A stretch of 64,000 nt of DNA from Mycetocola zhadangensis. GTDB lineage: Bacteria > Actinomycetota > Actinomycetes > Actinomycetales > Microbacteriaceae. The position numbers and the translations under genes were made by a program. Numbering within the stretch: position 1 is the stretch's first letter; each line of letters starts with the position of its first letter. The notes beneath the pieces are model-generated. The model was given only the letters and a program-made list of their open reading frames with translations, was not told the DNA's origin and ran no database searches. Shown here in pieces: positions 42,240 to 51,455 of this stretch. The stretch lies in assembly GCF_003668565.1 (NCBI RefSeq), contig NZ_RCWJ01000002.1, positions 1-64,000 on the forward strand, given 5' to 3'.

Positions 42240-44279
42240 ATGGGAAAGGCACACTTGAGCACACCGATCACGAGCGACGTCGATTCGCAAACGGCCGACG
42301 ACGGCAGGAACAGCGCAGAGCTTCTCCGCCTCGACCAGTGCGCCCGCGAACCGATCCGCACTCCCGGGTCGATCCAGCCGCACGGCGCACTTCTGGCTCT
42401 CGACCCGCAGAGTTTCGTGATCAGCATCGTGAGTGCGAACTGCGCAGACATGCTCGGAACCGGTTCCCCCCTTCTTGGCCAGGCTCTGGCAGAGGTCACC
42501 GGGGGAACCTTCGAACGTGACGTCCGAGCATCCGTTTCGGGTTCTGCAAATGAACTGAACCCGCTTCACCTGATCGTCGGAGAACGCTCATTCGACGCCA
42601 TCGTGCACTCGGTCGACGGCTTCGTTGTCATTGAACTCGAGCCGGAGTTGTCTGGGCCGTCTCCACTGTCGACGTCGGCGTTGCACGCGCTGCACCACCG
42701 GCTGGCGCGCAGCACAACGGTTGAGGAGCTCCGCGCCGACGCCGCTGCCGGGCTGCGCGCACTCACCGGATTCGACCAGGTGATGATCTACCACTTCCAC
42801 CCGGACGGTCACGGTGAGATTGTCGCTGACGACCACGCCGACGGCATGGAGCCGTACGGCGGACTGCACTTTCCGGCGTCCGACATCCCCGCGCAGGCTC
42901 GAGAGCTGTATCTCACCAAACTCTCCCGCGCGATCGTGAACACATCGCGGTCGAGTGTGAACCTTCTCACCAACACCGATGAGTCCATGGCTTCTCCCCT
43001 CGACCTCGGCCAGGCCGAACTGCGGAGCGTATCGCCCCACCACCTGAAGTTCATGAGCAACATGGGGCAGGAATCGACGCTGTCCATCTCGATGGTGCGC
43101 AACGGAGAGCTCATCGGCATGATCACCTGCGCGCACCGCAGCGTGCTGAGAATCCCGTTCCTGCTGCGCCGCGGCATCGAGGTTCTTGCCAACCAGATCG
43201 CGTTGCAACTCGACGCGCTTGGCCGGGTCGAGCAGCTCACCCGACAGGTGGCCGTGCGAAGCATGCGTTCGCAGCTGATGAGCCAGCTCGCCGCCACCGA
43301 CGACATTGTGGAATCCCTGCTTCGCGGAGAGGTCACCGTGCAGGACGTGATCGAAGCCGACGGAGTCGCTGTGCGCCTCGGCGGCATCAGCTCGGTCACG
43401 GGCACCGTGCCGCAGGCGAGCGAGCGCGAACTGCTGATCACTCATGCTGAACGCACCTGGTCTGTCGAACCATTTGCCAGCGACGCAATCGCCGTCGATC
43501 ACCCGGAGCTGGCGGCGGTCGGCCGCTCGTCAGCCGGTGTTCTCGTGCTCCGCATCGGAGGAAACGGCGACTACCTGGCCTTCTTCCGGAACGAGATCCT
43601 GCGCAGCGTCTCCTGGCTCGGCGACCAGACGAGCGCCAACCGCAACACTGTGCTTTCGCCCCGCAACTCGTTCTCGTCGTGGACAGACAGCGTCACGGAC
43701 ACTGCAGAGCCATGGGATGACCTCATTCCGGAAGCGGCCGAACTTGCCCGTGACCTCGAAGGTGCGCTGCTCCGAAAAGCCGAGTCTGAACTCGCCCACC
43801 TCGCTCTCCACGACGCCCTGACGGGCCTGCCGAACCGCCGCAACCTCATCAGTCAGCTCGAACTCGCGCTCGATCGCGAGAACGCCGACACTCAACTCAG
43901 CCTTCTCTTCATCGATCTGGATGGCTTCAAGGGCATCAACGACTCTCACGGACACGACGTCGGCGACTCGCTCCTCACCCTCGTTGGCCAGCGTGTCGTT
44001 TCGGCGACCCGCGCAGACGACCTCGTGGCCCGGCTCGGCGGAGACGAGTTCGTGGTTCTCTGCGAGGACGCGGGCGGCGGCGAAGTCGATGTGATCGCGT
44101 CGCGCGTGCGCGCATCAATTGCAGAGCCCATCACCATCGGCGACCTTTCCCTCTCCGTCACGGCGTCCGTCGGCACAGCCGTCGCGGCCGGCGACTCCGA
44201 GGCCTCAGACATCCTGCGGCGAGCGGACGTCGACATGTACCGGGCGAAAGCACGTCGGCGTGAGCCCGCCCGGCCCTGA
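42240..44279 (+). CDS. bphP: bacteriophytochrome-regulated diguanylate cyclase
   Basis: A 679-residue photoreceptor with PAS2 (about residues 30-130), GAF (145-320), PHY (330-500) and GGDEF (520-679) domains. The biliverdin cysteine is Cys34 (DQCAREPIRTPGSIQPHG). The chromophore motif PASDIP is at 212-217, His268 and His299 match His260 and His290 of the Deinococcus protein, and the PHY tongue motif PRNSF is at 474-478. The cyclase has GGDEF at 600-604 and an inhibitory RADD at 591-594. Light should control c-di-GMP synthesis. No haem oxygenase gene is adjacent. The ATG at 42240 is uncertain; GTG 42219 (leaderless) and TTG 42255 are alternatives. Confidence 0.93.
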   Translation: MGKAHLSTPITSDVDSQTADDGRNSAELLRLDQCAREPIRTPGSIQPHGALLALDPQSFVISIVSANCADMLGTGSPLLGQALAEVTGGTFERDVRASVSGSANELNPLHLIVGERSFDAIVHSVDGFVVIELEPELSGPSPLSTSALHALHHRLARSTTVEELRADAAAGLRALTGFDQVMIYHFHPDGHGEIVADDHADGMEPYGGLHFPASDIPAQARELYLTKLSRAIVNTSRSSVNLLTNTDESMASPLDLGQAELRSVSPHHLKFMSNMGQESTLSISMVRNGELIGMITCAHRSVLRIPFLLRRGIEVLANQIALQLDALGRVEQLTRQVAVRSMRSQLMSQLAATDDIVESLLRGEVTVQDVIEADGVAVRLGGISSVTGTVPQASERELLITHAERTWSVEPFASDAIAVDHPELAAVGRSSAGVLVLRIGGNGDYLAFFRNEILRSVSWLGDQTSANRNTVLSPRNSFSSWTDSVTDTAEPWDDLIPEAAELARDLEGALLRKAESELAHLALHDALTGLPNRRNLISQLELALDRENADTQLSLLFIDLDGFKGINDSHGHDVGDSLLTLVGQRVVSATRADDLVARLGGDEFVVLCEDAGGGEVDVIASRVRASIAEPITIGDLSLSVTASVGTAVAAGDSEASDILRRADVDMYRAKARRREPARP

Positions 44280-44303
44280 CTGACACGACGCGCACCGCTG
44301 CTC

Positions 44304-44407
44304 GGTCACAAAGGGCTGATCGCTACCCGGCATGGTCACAAAGGGCTGATCGCTACCCGGCGTGGTCACAAAGGGCTGATCGCTACCTGGCGTGGTCACA
44401 AGGGGCT
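44304..44407. repeat. 30-bp tandem direct repeat, three copies plus a partial
   Basis: GGTCACAAAGGGCTGATCGC begins at 44304, 44334 and 44364 with exactly 30-base spacing. A truncated copy starts at 44394. Units differ at only one or two positions. The array follows the phytochrome gene, and the 44280-44555 gap holds no gene. The spacer-less head-to-tail layout excludes CRISPR. The period is a multiple of three but no credible coding frame covers it. Confidence 0.9.
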
Positions 44408-44555
44408 CGAAAACCCGAAAAAGCTCGACCCTTATCGACTGAGCAAAGAGGCTGCGACCGTTTGCGACCAAGCCAGCAAGGTGGCCCGAGCTGGCCCCGA
44501 GTTCGGACCACGAGCCAGCCAGCGAGCCAGCCAGGCCAACGAGCACTGACGCCCC

Positions 44556-45503
44556 TCAGTGCCAGCGGTGATCCTGAATGGTGATCCGCGGGCCACGCCG
44601 CGGCTTCCGCACGCCGCTCGCGAGAATGAGCCGCAGCACGCGCTGCCGCTGCCCCTCCCACGGCGCAAGCAGCTCAAGCATGCCGTCGTCGTCCACCGGC
44701 GAGCCGGCCAGCGCCACACCAACCGTCGACGCGAGGTGGTAGTCGCCAACGCTGACAGCATCCGGGTTCCCGTGCGCCCGCGCCGTGACCTCCGCGGCCG
44801 TCCAAACGCCAATCCCCGGCAGACTTCGAAGACGAGCGGATGCCGTCACCGACTCCCGCAGAACATCCTCCCCTGTCGAGAGCGTACGTTCGAGAGCTCC
44901 GGCGACGCGGCTGGCGCGAACAGCGGTCTCCGACCGTTGCGGGCCGACGCCCGCCTCGTGCCACTCCCAGCTCGGAATGAGCCTCCACGTGTCGGGGGAC
45001 GGTGCGACCACCATGCCTTCCGGCGCCGGGCCGGGTGCCGGATCACCGTGGCGTCGAACCAGCATGCGCCAGGCACGCCACGCCTCGACAACAGTGACCT
45101 TCTGCTCGAGCACCGCAGGCACAAGCATTTCGAACACGAGCCGGTTGCGGCTCAACCGAAGTCCCTGGTTGCGTCGACGAACCTCGGTGAGCAGCGGGCT
45201 CGAACTCAGGTCGAGGTCGTCCCAGGTGTCGCGCGAACCGAGGAGCTCTGGCACCCCGTCGATCGCCCACTCGGCACCATCACCCCACGCCGAAACGGCG
45301 ATCTCATCCGCGCGTTGCTCGAGGTGGAGAGTCGCCGGCCCGAGCGGTGTGCGCAGTGTCAGCCACGCGCCGGTGGCTGTTCGGCGGAAGCACGGACCGT
45401 CTCCGCCGCGCGAGAGCGGTGACAGGGTCTTCGACACCGACACCGGGTGCGACGGCGCATAACGTGAGCGCAGCCCCTGGTCGGGAGCTGCGAGCGTGTC
45501 CAT
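44556..45503 (-). CDS. AlkA-like DNA-3-methyladenine glycosylase
   Basis: A 315-residue HhH-GPD base-excision repair enzyme. The C-terminal half has the helix-hairpin-helix LRSLPGIGVWTAAEVTAR, and the catalytic aspartate lies in AVSVGDYHLA. It removes alkylated bases from DNA. The N-terminal 100 residues form the AlkA-like first domain. No iron-sulfur cluster motif is present. TAGTGT ends six bases before the ATG, suggesting leaderless expression. It is divergent from the FAD oxidase gene, which looks leaderless too. Confidence 0.87.
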   Translation of the reverse strand: MDTLAAPDQGLRSRYAPSHPVSVSKTLSPLSRGGDGPCFRRTATGAWLTLRTPLGPATLHLEQRADEIAVSAWGDGAEWAIDGVPELLGSRDTWDDLDLSSSPLLTEVRRRNQGLRLSRNRLVFEMLVPAVLEQKVTVVEAWRAWRMLVRRHGDPAPGPAPEGMVVAPSPDTWRLIPSWEWHEAGVGPQRSETAVRASRVAGALERTLSTGEDVLRESVTASARLRSLPGIGVWTAAEVTARAHGNPDAVSVGDYHLASTVGVALAGSPVDDDGMLELLAPWEGQRQRVLRLILASGVRKPRRGPRITIQDHRWH

Positions 45504-45615
45504 GCGACCACACTACGTGAATGGCACCGACACGCCGACAGAACGATCACCACATACGTGAGGAAAACTCGGGTATGGCTGGTGCTCCCGTTGCCGATAC
45601 CCATAGAGTTCCCGC

Positions 45616-46995
45616 ATGACTTTTTCTCCCACCGACGTCACGAGCCTCCGCGCGGCCCTGACTGGTGAGGTTTTTGAGCGCGGGGACGAGGGAATGGCCG
45701 CTGCCGTTGCCGCCCAGAACACTCTTGTGGTGCACGACCCAGACATCGCGGTCGCGGTCGCAGACGAGGCCGACGTCTCAACAGCCGTGCGGTTCGCGGC
45801 CGAGCACGACCTCCCCGTGACGGTGCAGGCAACCGGCCACGGGGCCTGGCGCCCCGTGGCCTCGGGCCTCATCATCCTCACCTCCAGCCTCAACTCGGTG
45901 TCGGTCGACGAGAACGAGCGAATCGCGACGATCGGTGCTGGCGCACGCTGGAGCGCCGTCATCGACAAAGCAGCGCCGTTCGGGCTCGCCCCCATCACCG
46001 GATCCTCGCCACACGTCGGCGCCATCGGTTACACGCTCGGCGGTGGGCTCGGCCCCCTGTCCCGCAGTCATGGCTTCACAGCCGATTGGGTGCGCGGCTT
46101 CCGAGTCGTCCTCGCCGACGGCTCCGTCGCCGCCGCAACGCCCGCCGAGAACCCCGATCTGTTCTGGGCCCTGCGGGGAGGCAAGGGGGGCCTCGGCATC
46201 GTGACCGAGATGCGGCTCGAGCTCGTGCCACTGCGCACGCTCTACGCCGGCAGCCTCCTCTTCGATACGCCCAACATTGAGACGGCGCTTCGCACCTGGG
46301 TGGACTGGACCCGCACAGCACCCGACACCGTCACTACCTCGATCGCCCTGCTCTCGATGCCGCCGATCGACGAGGTTCCCGAGCTTCTTCGGGGCAAATT
46401 CCTCTTGAGCATGCGGTTCGCCTATCCAGGCGGCCCCGCGGAGGGCGCCCGGCTGCTCGAACCCCTGCGCCAGGCGGCGCCCGTCTATCTCGACGGGGTC
46501 ACCGAGATCCCGGCAACGGCCATGGGGTCGATCCACGCCGATCCCGACCAGCCGTCGCCGATCTGGGATCTCGGCCTCCTGCTCGGCCACATCGACCAGG
46601 ACTTCGTGACCGAACTTCTTGCAAGCTTCGGGCCCGACGCGAACTCCCCGTTCGTGGCCACCGAAATCCGCCACCTCGGCGGCGCCACCTACCGCGACGT
46701 CGACGGAGGCTCCGCGGTCGGCGGCCGCACCGGCGCATTCACCCTCACGCTCATTGGTGTCGTGCCACCGCTCTTTGAACGGATGCCTGTCGTCGCGAAC
46801 GCTTTTCTCGAGCGTGTGCGACGCTTCATCTCGCCCGAGACGAACATCAACTTCTCTGCCCGAGTCGAAACCCCGGATCACTTCGCACAGGCCTGGCCGC
46901 CCGAGACGTTCGAGCGGCTGGCCCAAGTGAGAGCGACCTACGACCCGGAGGGCCTCTTCGCGTTCGGGCCGGCGGAAACCGTCGCGCAACTCTGA
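45616..46995 (+). CDS. FAD-linked (BBE-like) oxidoreductase
   Basis: A 459-residue flavoprotein of the VAO/PCMH fold. The FAD-binding domain includes DEADVSTAVRFAAEHDLPVT, ATGHGAW with the histidine used for covalent attachment, and VGAIGYTLGGGLGPLSRSHG. The second cysteine that makes a bicovalent link in berberine-bridge enzymes is replaced in GSSPHVG, so only a single covalent bond is expected. The C-terminal berberine-like segment with NINFSARVET and YDPEGLFAF is present. The substrate is unknown. Confidence 0.85.
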   Translation: MTFSPTDVTSLRAALTGEVFERGDEGMAAAVAAQNTLVVHDPDIAVAVADEADVSTAVRFAAEHDLPVTVQATGHGAWRPVASGLIILTSSLNSVSVDENERIATIGAGARWSAVIDKAAPFGLAPITGSSPHVGAIGYTLGGGLGPLSRSHGFTADWVRGFRVVLADGSVAAATPAENPDLFWALRGGKGGLGIVTEMRLELVPLRTLYAGSLLFDTPNIETALRTWVDWTRTAPDTVTTSIALLSMPPIDEVPELLRGKFLLSMRFAYPGGPAEGARLLEPLRQAAPVYLDGVTEIPATAMGSIHADPDQPSPIWDLGLLLGHIDQDFVTELLASFGPDANSPFVATEIRHLGGATYRDVDGGSAVGGRTGAFTLTLIGVVPPLFERMPVVANAFLERVRRFISPETNINFSARVETPDHFAQAWPPETFERLAQVRATYDPEGLFAFGPAETVAQL

Positions 46996-47003
46996 TCTCG
47001 TGC

Positions 47004-47064
47004 CGCGAGATGCTGGGTTTACGAGGTTGCCCATTCAGGAACCCCGCAAACCCAGCAACTCGCG
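47004..47064. terminator. palindromic repeat acting as bidirectional terminator
   Basis: The left arm 47004-47028 pairs with the right arm 47040-47064 over 25 positions with three mismatches, around an 11-base loop. The element lies between the stops of two convergent genes (46995 and 47075). Its CGCGAG...GCTGGGTTT and CGCAAACCCAGC...CTCGCG arms belong to the family seen at 39727-39946. Confidence 0.75.
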
Positions 47065-47074
47065 AGACGCGGAG

Positions 47075-48184
47075 CTAGAGGTGACGCTCGTCGGGCCCGT
47101 TGTACTCCGACAGCGGGCGAATCAGCGCGTTCGATGCCGCCTGCTCCATGATGTGCGCCGTCCAGCCGACGACTCGAGCGGCCACGAACAGCGGCGTGAA
47201 CGTCAGGGTGTCGAAGCCCATCAGGTTGTACGCCGGCCCTGACGGGTAGTCGAGGTTCGGCTTGATGTTCTTGCGCGACACCATGGCCTCCTCTAGTGAG
47301 TTGTACAACTCGAGAGTGTCCGGCCGGTTGTAGTAGGTGACGAGCTTCTCGAGCGCGGCCTTCATGGTCGGCACCCGCGAGTCGCCGTTCTTGTAGACCC
47401 GGTGCCCGAAGCCCATGATCTTGCGCTTCTCAGCGAGCGCCTGCTCGAGCCAGGCCTCAGCCTTGTCCGCGGTGCCGATCTCATCGAATGTGTGCATGAC
47501 GGCTTCGTTGGCGCCGCCGTGCAGTGCGCCCTTCAGTGCTCCGATTCCGCCGACCACCGCCGAGTACAGGTCGCTGAGCGTCGAGGTGATGACTCGAGCC
47601 GTGAAGGTCGAGGCGTTGAACGAGTGCTCGGCGTAGAGGATAATCGACACGTTGAACGCCTCAACCACCTCGTCGGCCGGCACCTCGCCGAACGTCATGT
47701 ACAGGAAGTTGGCCGAGTAGCCGAGGTCATCACGCGGCGGAACGAGGTCCTCACCACGGCGACGGCGCTGGTCGTACGCCACGATGGCCGGGATCTGCGC
47801 GTACAGTCGCGCGGCCTTGTTGAGGCTCGATTCCTCGGTTGCGAGCTCAGCCTCGGGGTCGGTCGCTCCGATGGCAGAGACGGCGGTGCGCAGCACGTCC
47901 ATCGGGTGGGCGGTCATCGGAATGAGATCGACGACAGCCTTCACGTTGTCGTCGAGAGCGCGCTGCCCACGTTCGACATCCTCGAATTCCTGCAGCGCAG
48001 CATCCGTCGGCAATTCACCGCGCCACAACAGGTAGGCGACCTGCTCGAAGCTGCAGTTCGCGGCGAGCTCCTGCACCGGGTAGCCGCGGTACAGCAGCGA
48101 ATTCGTCTCCGGGTTGACCTTGGAGACGGCCGTGTAGTCGACGACGACGCCGGCGAGGCCCTTCTTGATGTCGGTATCGGTCAT
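47075..48184 (-). CDS. prpC: 2-methylcitrate synthase
   Basis: A 369-residue citrate-synthase-fold enzyme condensing propionyl-CoA with oxaloacetate to 2-methylcitrate. Active-site features are VDLIPMTAHPMDVLRTAVSA, GALKGALHGGANEAV (histidine) and MGFGHRVYKNGDSRV (histidine), with the catalytic aspartate in NLDYPSGPAYNLMGF. Length fits PrpC rather than the longer citrate synthases. It is the last gene of gntR-prpD-prpB-prpC. A stem-loop separates it from prpB. Confidence 0.9.
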   Translation of the reverse strand: MTDTDIKKGLAGVVVDYTAVSKVNPETNSLLYRGYPVQELAANCSFEQVAYLLWRGELPTDAALQEFEDVERGQRALDDNVKAVVDLIPMTAHPMDVLRTAVSAIGATDPEAELATEESSLNKAARLYAQIPAIVAYDQRRRRGEDLVPPRDDLGYSANFLYMTFGEVPADEVVEAFNVSIILYAEHSFNASTFTARVITSTLSDLYSAVVGGIGALKGALHGGANEAVMHTFDEIGTADKAEAWLEQALAEKRKIMGFGHRVYKNGDSRVPTMKAALEKLVTYYNRPDTLELYNSLEEAMVSRKNIKPNLDYPSGPAYNLMGFDTLTFTPLFVAARVVGWTAHIMEQAASNALIRPLSEYNGPDERHL

Positions 48185-48223
48185 GCCGTGCTCCTTTGCG
48201 TGAGTGTGGTGCGAAGTGTCTGG

Positions 48224-48261
48224 GGCGGTGTGACAATTACGAGAACGGATGCCACACCGCC
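48224..48261 (-). other. intercistronic stem-loop between prpB and prpC
   Basis: GGCGGTGTG (48224-48232) and CACACCGCC (48253-48261) pair perfectly over nine bases with a 20-base loop. There is no T-run. It may tune the amount of prpC message. Confidence 0.5.
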
Positions 48262-48274
48262 GGTGCGAGGAACC

Positions 48275-49174
48275 CTACCGTTCGACGGTGAAGTTGAACA
48301 CCGAGGTGTCGAACTGGTTGTAGCCCTCGTAATCGATGAGCTCGTACAGGTCGGCGCGGTGCTGCATCTCGCCGAGCTTCGACGTGAGGTTGCCCTCGTC
48401 ATTCAGGGTGTCGAGCGCGCGTCCGGCTGCGCCCATGGCGGTGCGCAGCAGCGAGACGGGCCAGATCACAATGTTGATGCCGACGTCGGCCAGCTGAGCA
48501 CTGGTGAACAGCTCGCTCTTGCCGAACTCGGTCATGTTGGCGAGGATCGGCACGTCGACAGCCTGACGAATGGCCTCAAACTCGCTGAGGTCACGCATCG
48601 CCTCGGGGAAGATCGCGTCAGCCCCGGCGTCGACGAGCTTCTTGGCGCGGTCGATCGCTGCGTCGAGTCCATCGACGGCACGGATGTCTGTACGCGCCAT
48701 GATGAGGAAGTTGTCGTCGCGACGCGCGTCGGCTGCCGATCGAATCCGCTTGAGCGCTGTCGATTCGTCGACGACCTGTTTGCCGTCGAGGTGTCCGCAG
48801 CGCTTGGGGTTGACCTGGTCCTCGATGTGCATGCCGGCGATGCCCGCGTCTTCGAGCTCCTGGATGGTGCGGGCGACGTTCATCGGTTCACCGAAGCCGG
48901 TGTCAGCGTCAACGAGCGCCGGCAGCTCGGTCATGCGGGCGATCTGCTTCGCCCGGCCGGCGACCTCGGTGAGGGTGGTTAGCCCGATGTCTGGCAGGCC
49001 GAGGTCTGCGCTGAGCACGGCGCCGGAGATGTAGATGCCGTCGAAACCCTTCTGCTCGATCAGTCGGGCAGACAGCGGGTTGAATGCCCCGGGGAAGCGC
49101 AGCAGTTCACCGGTGGCAAGACGGTCGCGGAAGATCCGGCGCTTCTCTTCGGGTGTGGTCTTGGCGTAGAGCAT
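48275..49174 (-). CDS. prpB: 2-methylisocitrate lyase
   Basis: A 299-residue TIM-barrel lyase of the isocitrate lyase/PEP mutase superfamily. It splits 2-methylisocitrate to pyruvate and succinate. Seen are the metal site ALVDADTGFGEPMNVART, HIEDQVNPKRCGHLDGKQVV with the catalytic cysteine, and MARTDIRAVDGLDAAIDRA. Length matches PrpB. Its ATG directly follows the prpD stop with no gap, so the two are translationally coupled. Confidence 0.93.
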   Translation of the reverse strand: MLYAKTTPEEKRRIFRDRLATGELLRFPGAFNPLSARLIEQKGFDGIYISGAVLSADLGLPDIGLTTLTEVAGRAKQIARMTELPALVDADTGFGEPMNVARTIQELEDAGIAGMHIEDQVNPKRCGHLDGKQVVDESTALKRIRSAADARRDDNFLIMARTDIRAVDGLDAAIDRAKKLVDAGADAIFPEAMRDLSEFEAIRQAVDVPILANMTEFGKSELFTSAQLADVGINIVIWPVSLLRTAMGAAGRALDTLNDEGNLTSKLGEMQHRADLYELIDYEGYNQFDTSVFNFTVER

Positions 49175-50698
49175 TTAGAACAGTCCCTTCGGGGATTCGA
49201 CCGCGGCCAGGACCCCGGGGGCCGCGTGAATGGTGAGTCCGCTCAGCTCATCCGCGGTGAGTTCGGGCAGTCGCTGCACCGTGGTGAGGAAACGCTCAAT
49301 CTCCTCGGGCTCGAGTACGGGCTCAGCCAGGGTGCGGAACTTGGCGATGTAGTCCTCGCGGGCGAACGGCCGTGCTCCGAGCGGGTGTGCGTCGGCGACG
49401 GCGATTTCGTCGACCAGGGTGCTGCCGTCGGTCAGTGTGATCTCTACCCGGCCGCCGAAGGCCTTCTCGGCCGGGTCGTGCGAGTGGTAGCGGCGCGTCC
49501 ACTCGGCGTCTTCCTGAGTGGTCACCTTGTTCCACAGCTCGACGGTCTCCGGTCGTGCGGCGCGCTCGGGCGAGTATGAGTCGACGTGGTGCCAGCGTCC
49601 GTCCTGCAGGGCGACAGTGAAGATGTATGGAATCGAGTGGTCGAGCGTTTCGCGCGACGCTGTCGGGTCGTACTTCTGCGGGTCGTTTGCGCCAGAACCG
49701 ATGACGTAGTGGGTGTGGTGCGAGGTGTGCAGGACGACGGAGGCGATCGCTCCGTCGACGAGCAACTCGGGGTGCTCGTTGTGCAGTTTGCGGGCGAGGT
49801 CGATCCACGCCTGCGCCTGGTACTCGGCCGAGTGCTCCTTCGTGTAGCTGTCGAGAATGGCGCGCTTGGCTTCGCCCGCCTCGGGCAGCGGGACCTCGTA
49901 TGTCGCGTTCGGACCGTCGAGCATCCAGGCGATGACGCCGTCTTCGCCCTCGTAGATCGGCTCGGGGGAGGTTTGTCCGCGCATTGCCCGGTCGACGGCT
50001 TCAACGGCCATCTTGCCCGCGAACGCCGGAGCGTGTGCTTTCCAGGTGGAGATCTGGCCCTTGCGTGACTGGCGGGTGGCCGTGGTGGTATGCAGCGCCT
50101 GGCCGATGGCCTGGAAGATTGTTTCGACGTCGAGGCCGAGCATGGTGCCAATTCCGGCGGCAGCCGACGGGCCGAGGTGCGCGACGTGGTCGATCTTGTG
50201 GGCGTGCAGGCTGATCGCCTTGACGAGGTCAACCTGGATCTCGTAACCCGTTGCGATACCGCGGAGAAGGTCCTTGCCCGTTGCACCCACGTGCTGGGCG
50301 ACGGCGACGAGCGGCGGGATGTTGTCGCCCGGGTGCGAGTACTCGGCAGCGAGGAACGTGTCGTGGTAGTCGAGCTCACGAACGGCGACGCCGTTCGCCC
50401 ACGCTGCCCACTCGGGGCTGACCCGACGCGCTGCGTCAGGTCCGAACACGGTCGAACCGTTTCCGCCTGTCGTGACCGGGTGAGCGAGCGCCTGCGAGCG
50501 GGCGGCCACGACCGGTGCACGGGTCAGTGAGGCGGCAGCGACCGCAGCATTGTCGATGATCCGATTGATGATCATCTCGGTCACCTCGGGGGTGACTTCG
50601 ACAGGGTCAGCCGCAACTTCGGCGAGAGCCCAGGCGAGCTGCCCTTCGCGGACGAGATTTTCCTCGCTCCTGTGTACGCGCAGGTGGTGGGTCTTCAT
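49175..50698 (-). CDS. prpD: 2-methylcitrate dehydratase
   Basis: A 507-residue MmgE/PrpD-family dehydratase producing methyl-cis-aconitate from 2-methylcitrate. Recognisable stretches are [60 protein letters not shown] and [11 protein letters not shown]. It is iron-sulfur-free, unlike AcnD. Its ATG at 50698 overlaps the stop of the gntR-type gene by three bases, placing it second in the operon. Confidence 0.93.
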   Translation of the reverse strand: MKTHHLRVHRSEENLVREGQLAWALAEVAADPVEVTPEVTEMIINRIIDNAAVAAASLTRAPVVAARSQALAHPVTTGGNGSTVFGPDAARRVSPEWAAWANGVAVRELDYHDTFLAAEYSHPGDNIPPLVAVAQHVGATGKDLLRGIATGYEIQVDLVKAISLHAHKIDHVAHLGPSAAAGIGTMLGLDVETIFQAIGQALHTTTATRQSRKGQISTWKAHAPAFAGKMAVEAVDRAMRGQTSPEPIYEGEDGVIAWMLDGPNATYEVPLPEAGEAKRAILDSYTKEHSAEYQAQAWIDLARKLHNEHPELLVDGAIASVVLHTSHHTHYVIGSGANDPQKYDPTASRETLDHSIPYIFTVALQDGRWHHVDSYSPERAARPETVELWNKVTTQEDAEWTRRYHSHDPAEKAFGGRVEITLTDGSTLVDEIAVADAHPLGARPFAREDYIAKFRTLAEPVLEPEEIERFLTTVQRLPELTADELSGLTIHAAPGVLAAVESPKGLF

Positions 50699-51363
50699 GG
50701 TGTTCCTTTCATCGAAGACGCAGGGGTGCCGGCGGAGAGCGCGGCGGTGTCAAGCAGGTTGGTGAGGCTCTTGCGCAGGTGGACAGCGGTGGCCTGTGCC
50801 GCGAGCAGTTCGTCGCTGTCGAGGATCGCCTGCACGATGAGCAGGTGTTCACCGACAGATTCGGTGAGGCGCGCCGGGTTGTCCTGGGCGAGGCGTCGAG
50901 CCCGGGCGAGGTGGCCGCGGAGGCTGCGGAGCGAGCTGAGCAGGAACTGGTTTTGCATGGCCGCGTCGATGGCCGCATCAAGACGCGCAACGAGCGCGTA
51001 GTAACCAGCCGTGTCGCCCGCAACCGTGGTGCGGGCGCTCTCGAAGTCCGCGCGGAGCGCCTCGAAGATTCGCGCGTTGCGGCGGCGAGCGGCCAGCCGG
51101 GCGGCCTGCGTTTCGAGCGCCTCACGGAGTTCGAAGAGTTCAGCGAGGTTGGCCGCAGACACGTCGGTTACGACGCCGGCGCGGCCCCGCTGGGTGTCGA
51201 CGAGCCCCTCGGCCGCGAGGCGGGTGATGGCCTCACGAAGGGGTGTCCGGGAGATGCCGAGTCGTTCAGACTGCTCGGTCTCGGCGAGAACGGTGCCTGG
51301 CGAGAGCCGCCACGAAAGAATGTCCTCTTTCAGGACGTCGTAGGCCCTATCGCTTGCTCGCAC
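50695..51363 (-). CDS. GntR/FCD-family regulator of the propionate operon
   Basis: A 222-residue regulator. The winged helix-turn-helix comprises [20 protein letters not shown] and [20 protein letters not shown]; an all-helical FCD effector domain follows. The GTG at 51363 is chosen because homologues begin at RASDRAY and TATACT lies exactly six bases upstream, giving a leaderless start; an ATG at 51387 would put the operator inside the gene. It overlaps prpD and leads the operon. The GTATAC palindromes upstream suggest autorepression relieved by a methylcitrate-cycle metabolite. Confidence 0.83.
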   Translation of the reverse strand: MRASDRAYDVLKEDILSWRLSPGTVLAETEQSERLGISRTPLREAITRLAAEGLVDTQRGRAGVVTDVSAANLAELFELREALETQAARLAARRRNARIFEALRADFESARTTVAGDTAGYYALVARLDAAIDAAMQNQFLLSSLRSLRGHLARARRLAQDNPARLTESVGEHLLIVQAILDSDELLAAQATAVHLRKSLTNLLDTAALSAGTPASSMKGTP

Positions 51364-51370
51364 CCGGCCA

Positions 51371-51453
51371 GTATACGCACGCAACATCCGCTCGGTATAC
51401 AGAGGCCACAAAATCGGGTGCCGGTTGCGAGCCGATCGCCTGTTTGGTATACC
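51371..51453. promoter_or_regulatory. three GTATAC palindromes, operators of gntR-prpDBC
   Basis: GTATAC occurs at 51371-51376, 51395-51400 and 51447-51452. The last lies within GGTATACC. The first overlaps the minus-strand -10 TATACT (51370-51375). The region of about 90 bases separates the upstream catabolic operon from gntR-prpDBC on the same strand. Confidence 0.65.
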
Positions 51454-51455
51454 GG

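Noticed and set aside
44304-44407. CRISPR array
   Set aside because: The 30-bp units are contiguous with no unique spacers and there are no cas genes nearby.
44205-44546. Short repetitive protein encoded by the 30-bp repeats (minus strand)
   Set aside because: The frame overlaps the end of the phytochrome gene, has no start context and its ten-residue repeat simply reflects the DNA period.
47402-48982. 526-codon open frame antisense to prpC and prpB
   Set aside because: The opposite strand encodes two unmistakable enzymes with intact motifs; this frame spans both of them and the gap, which a real gene would not.
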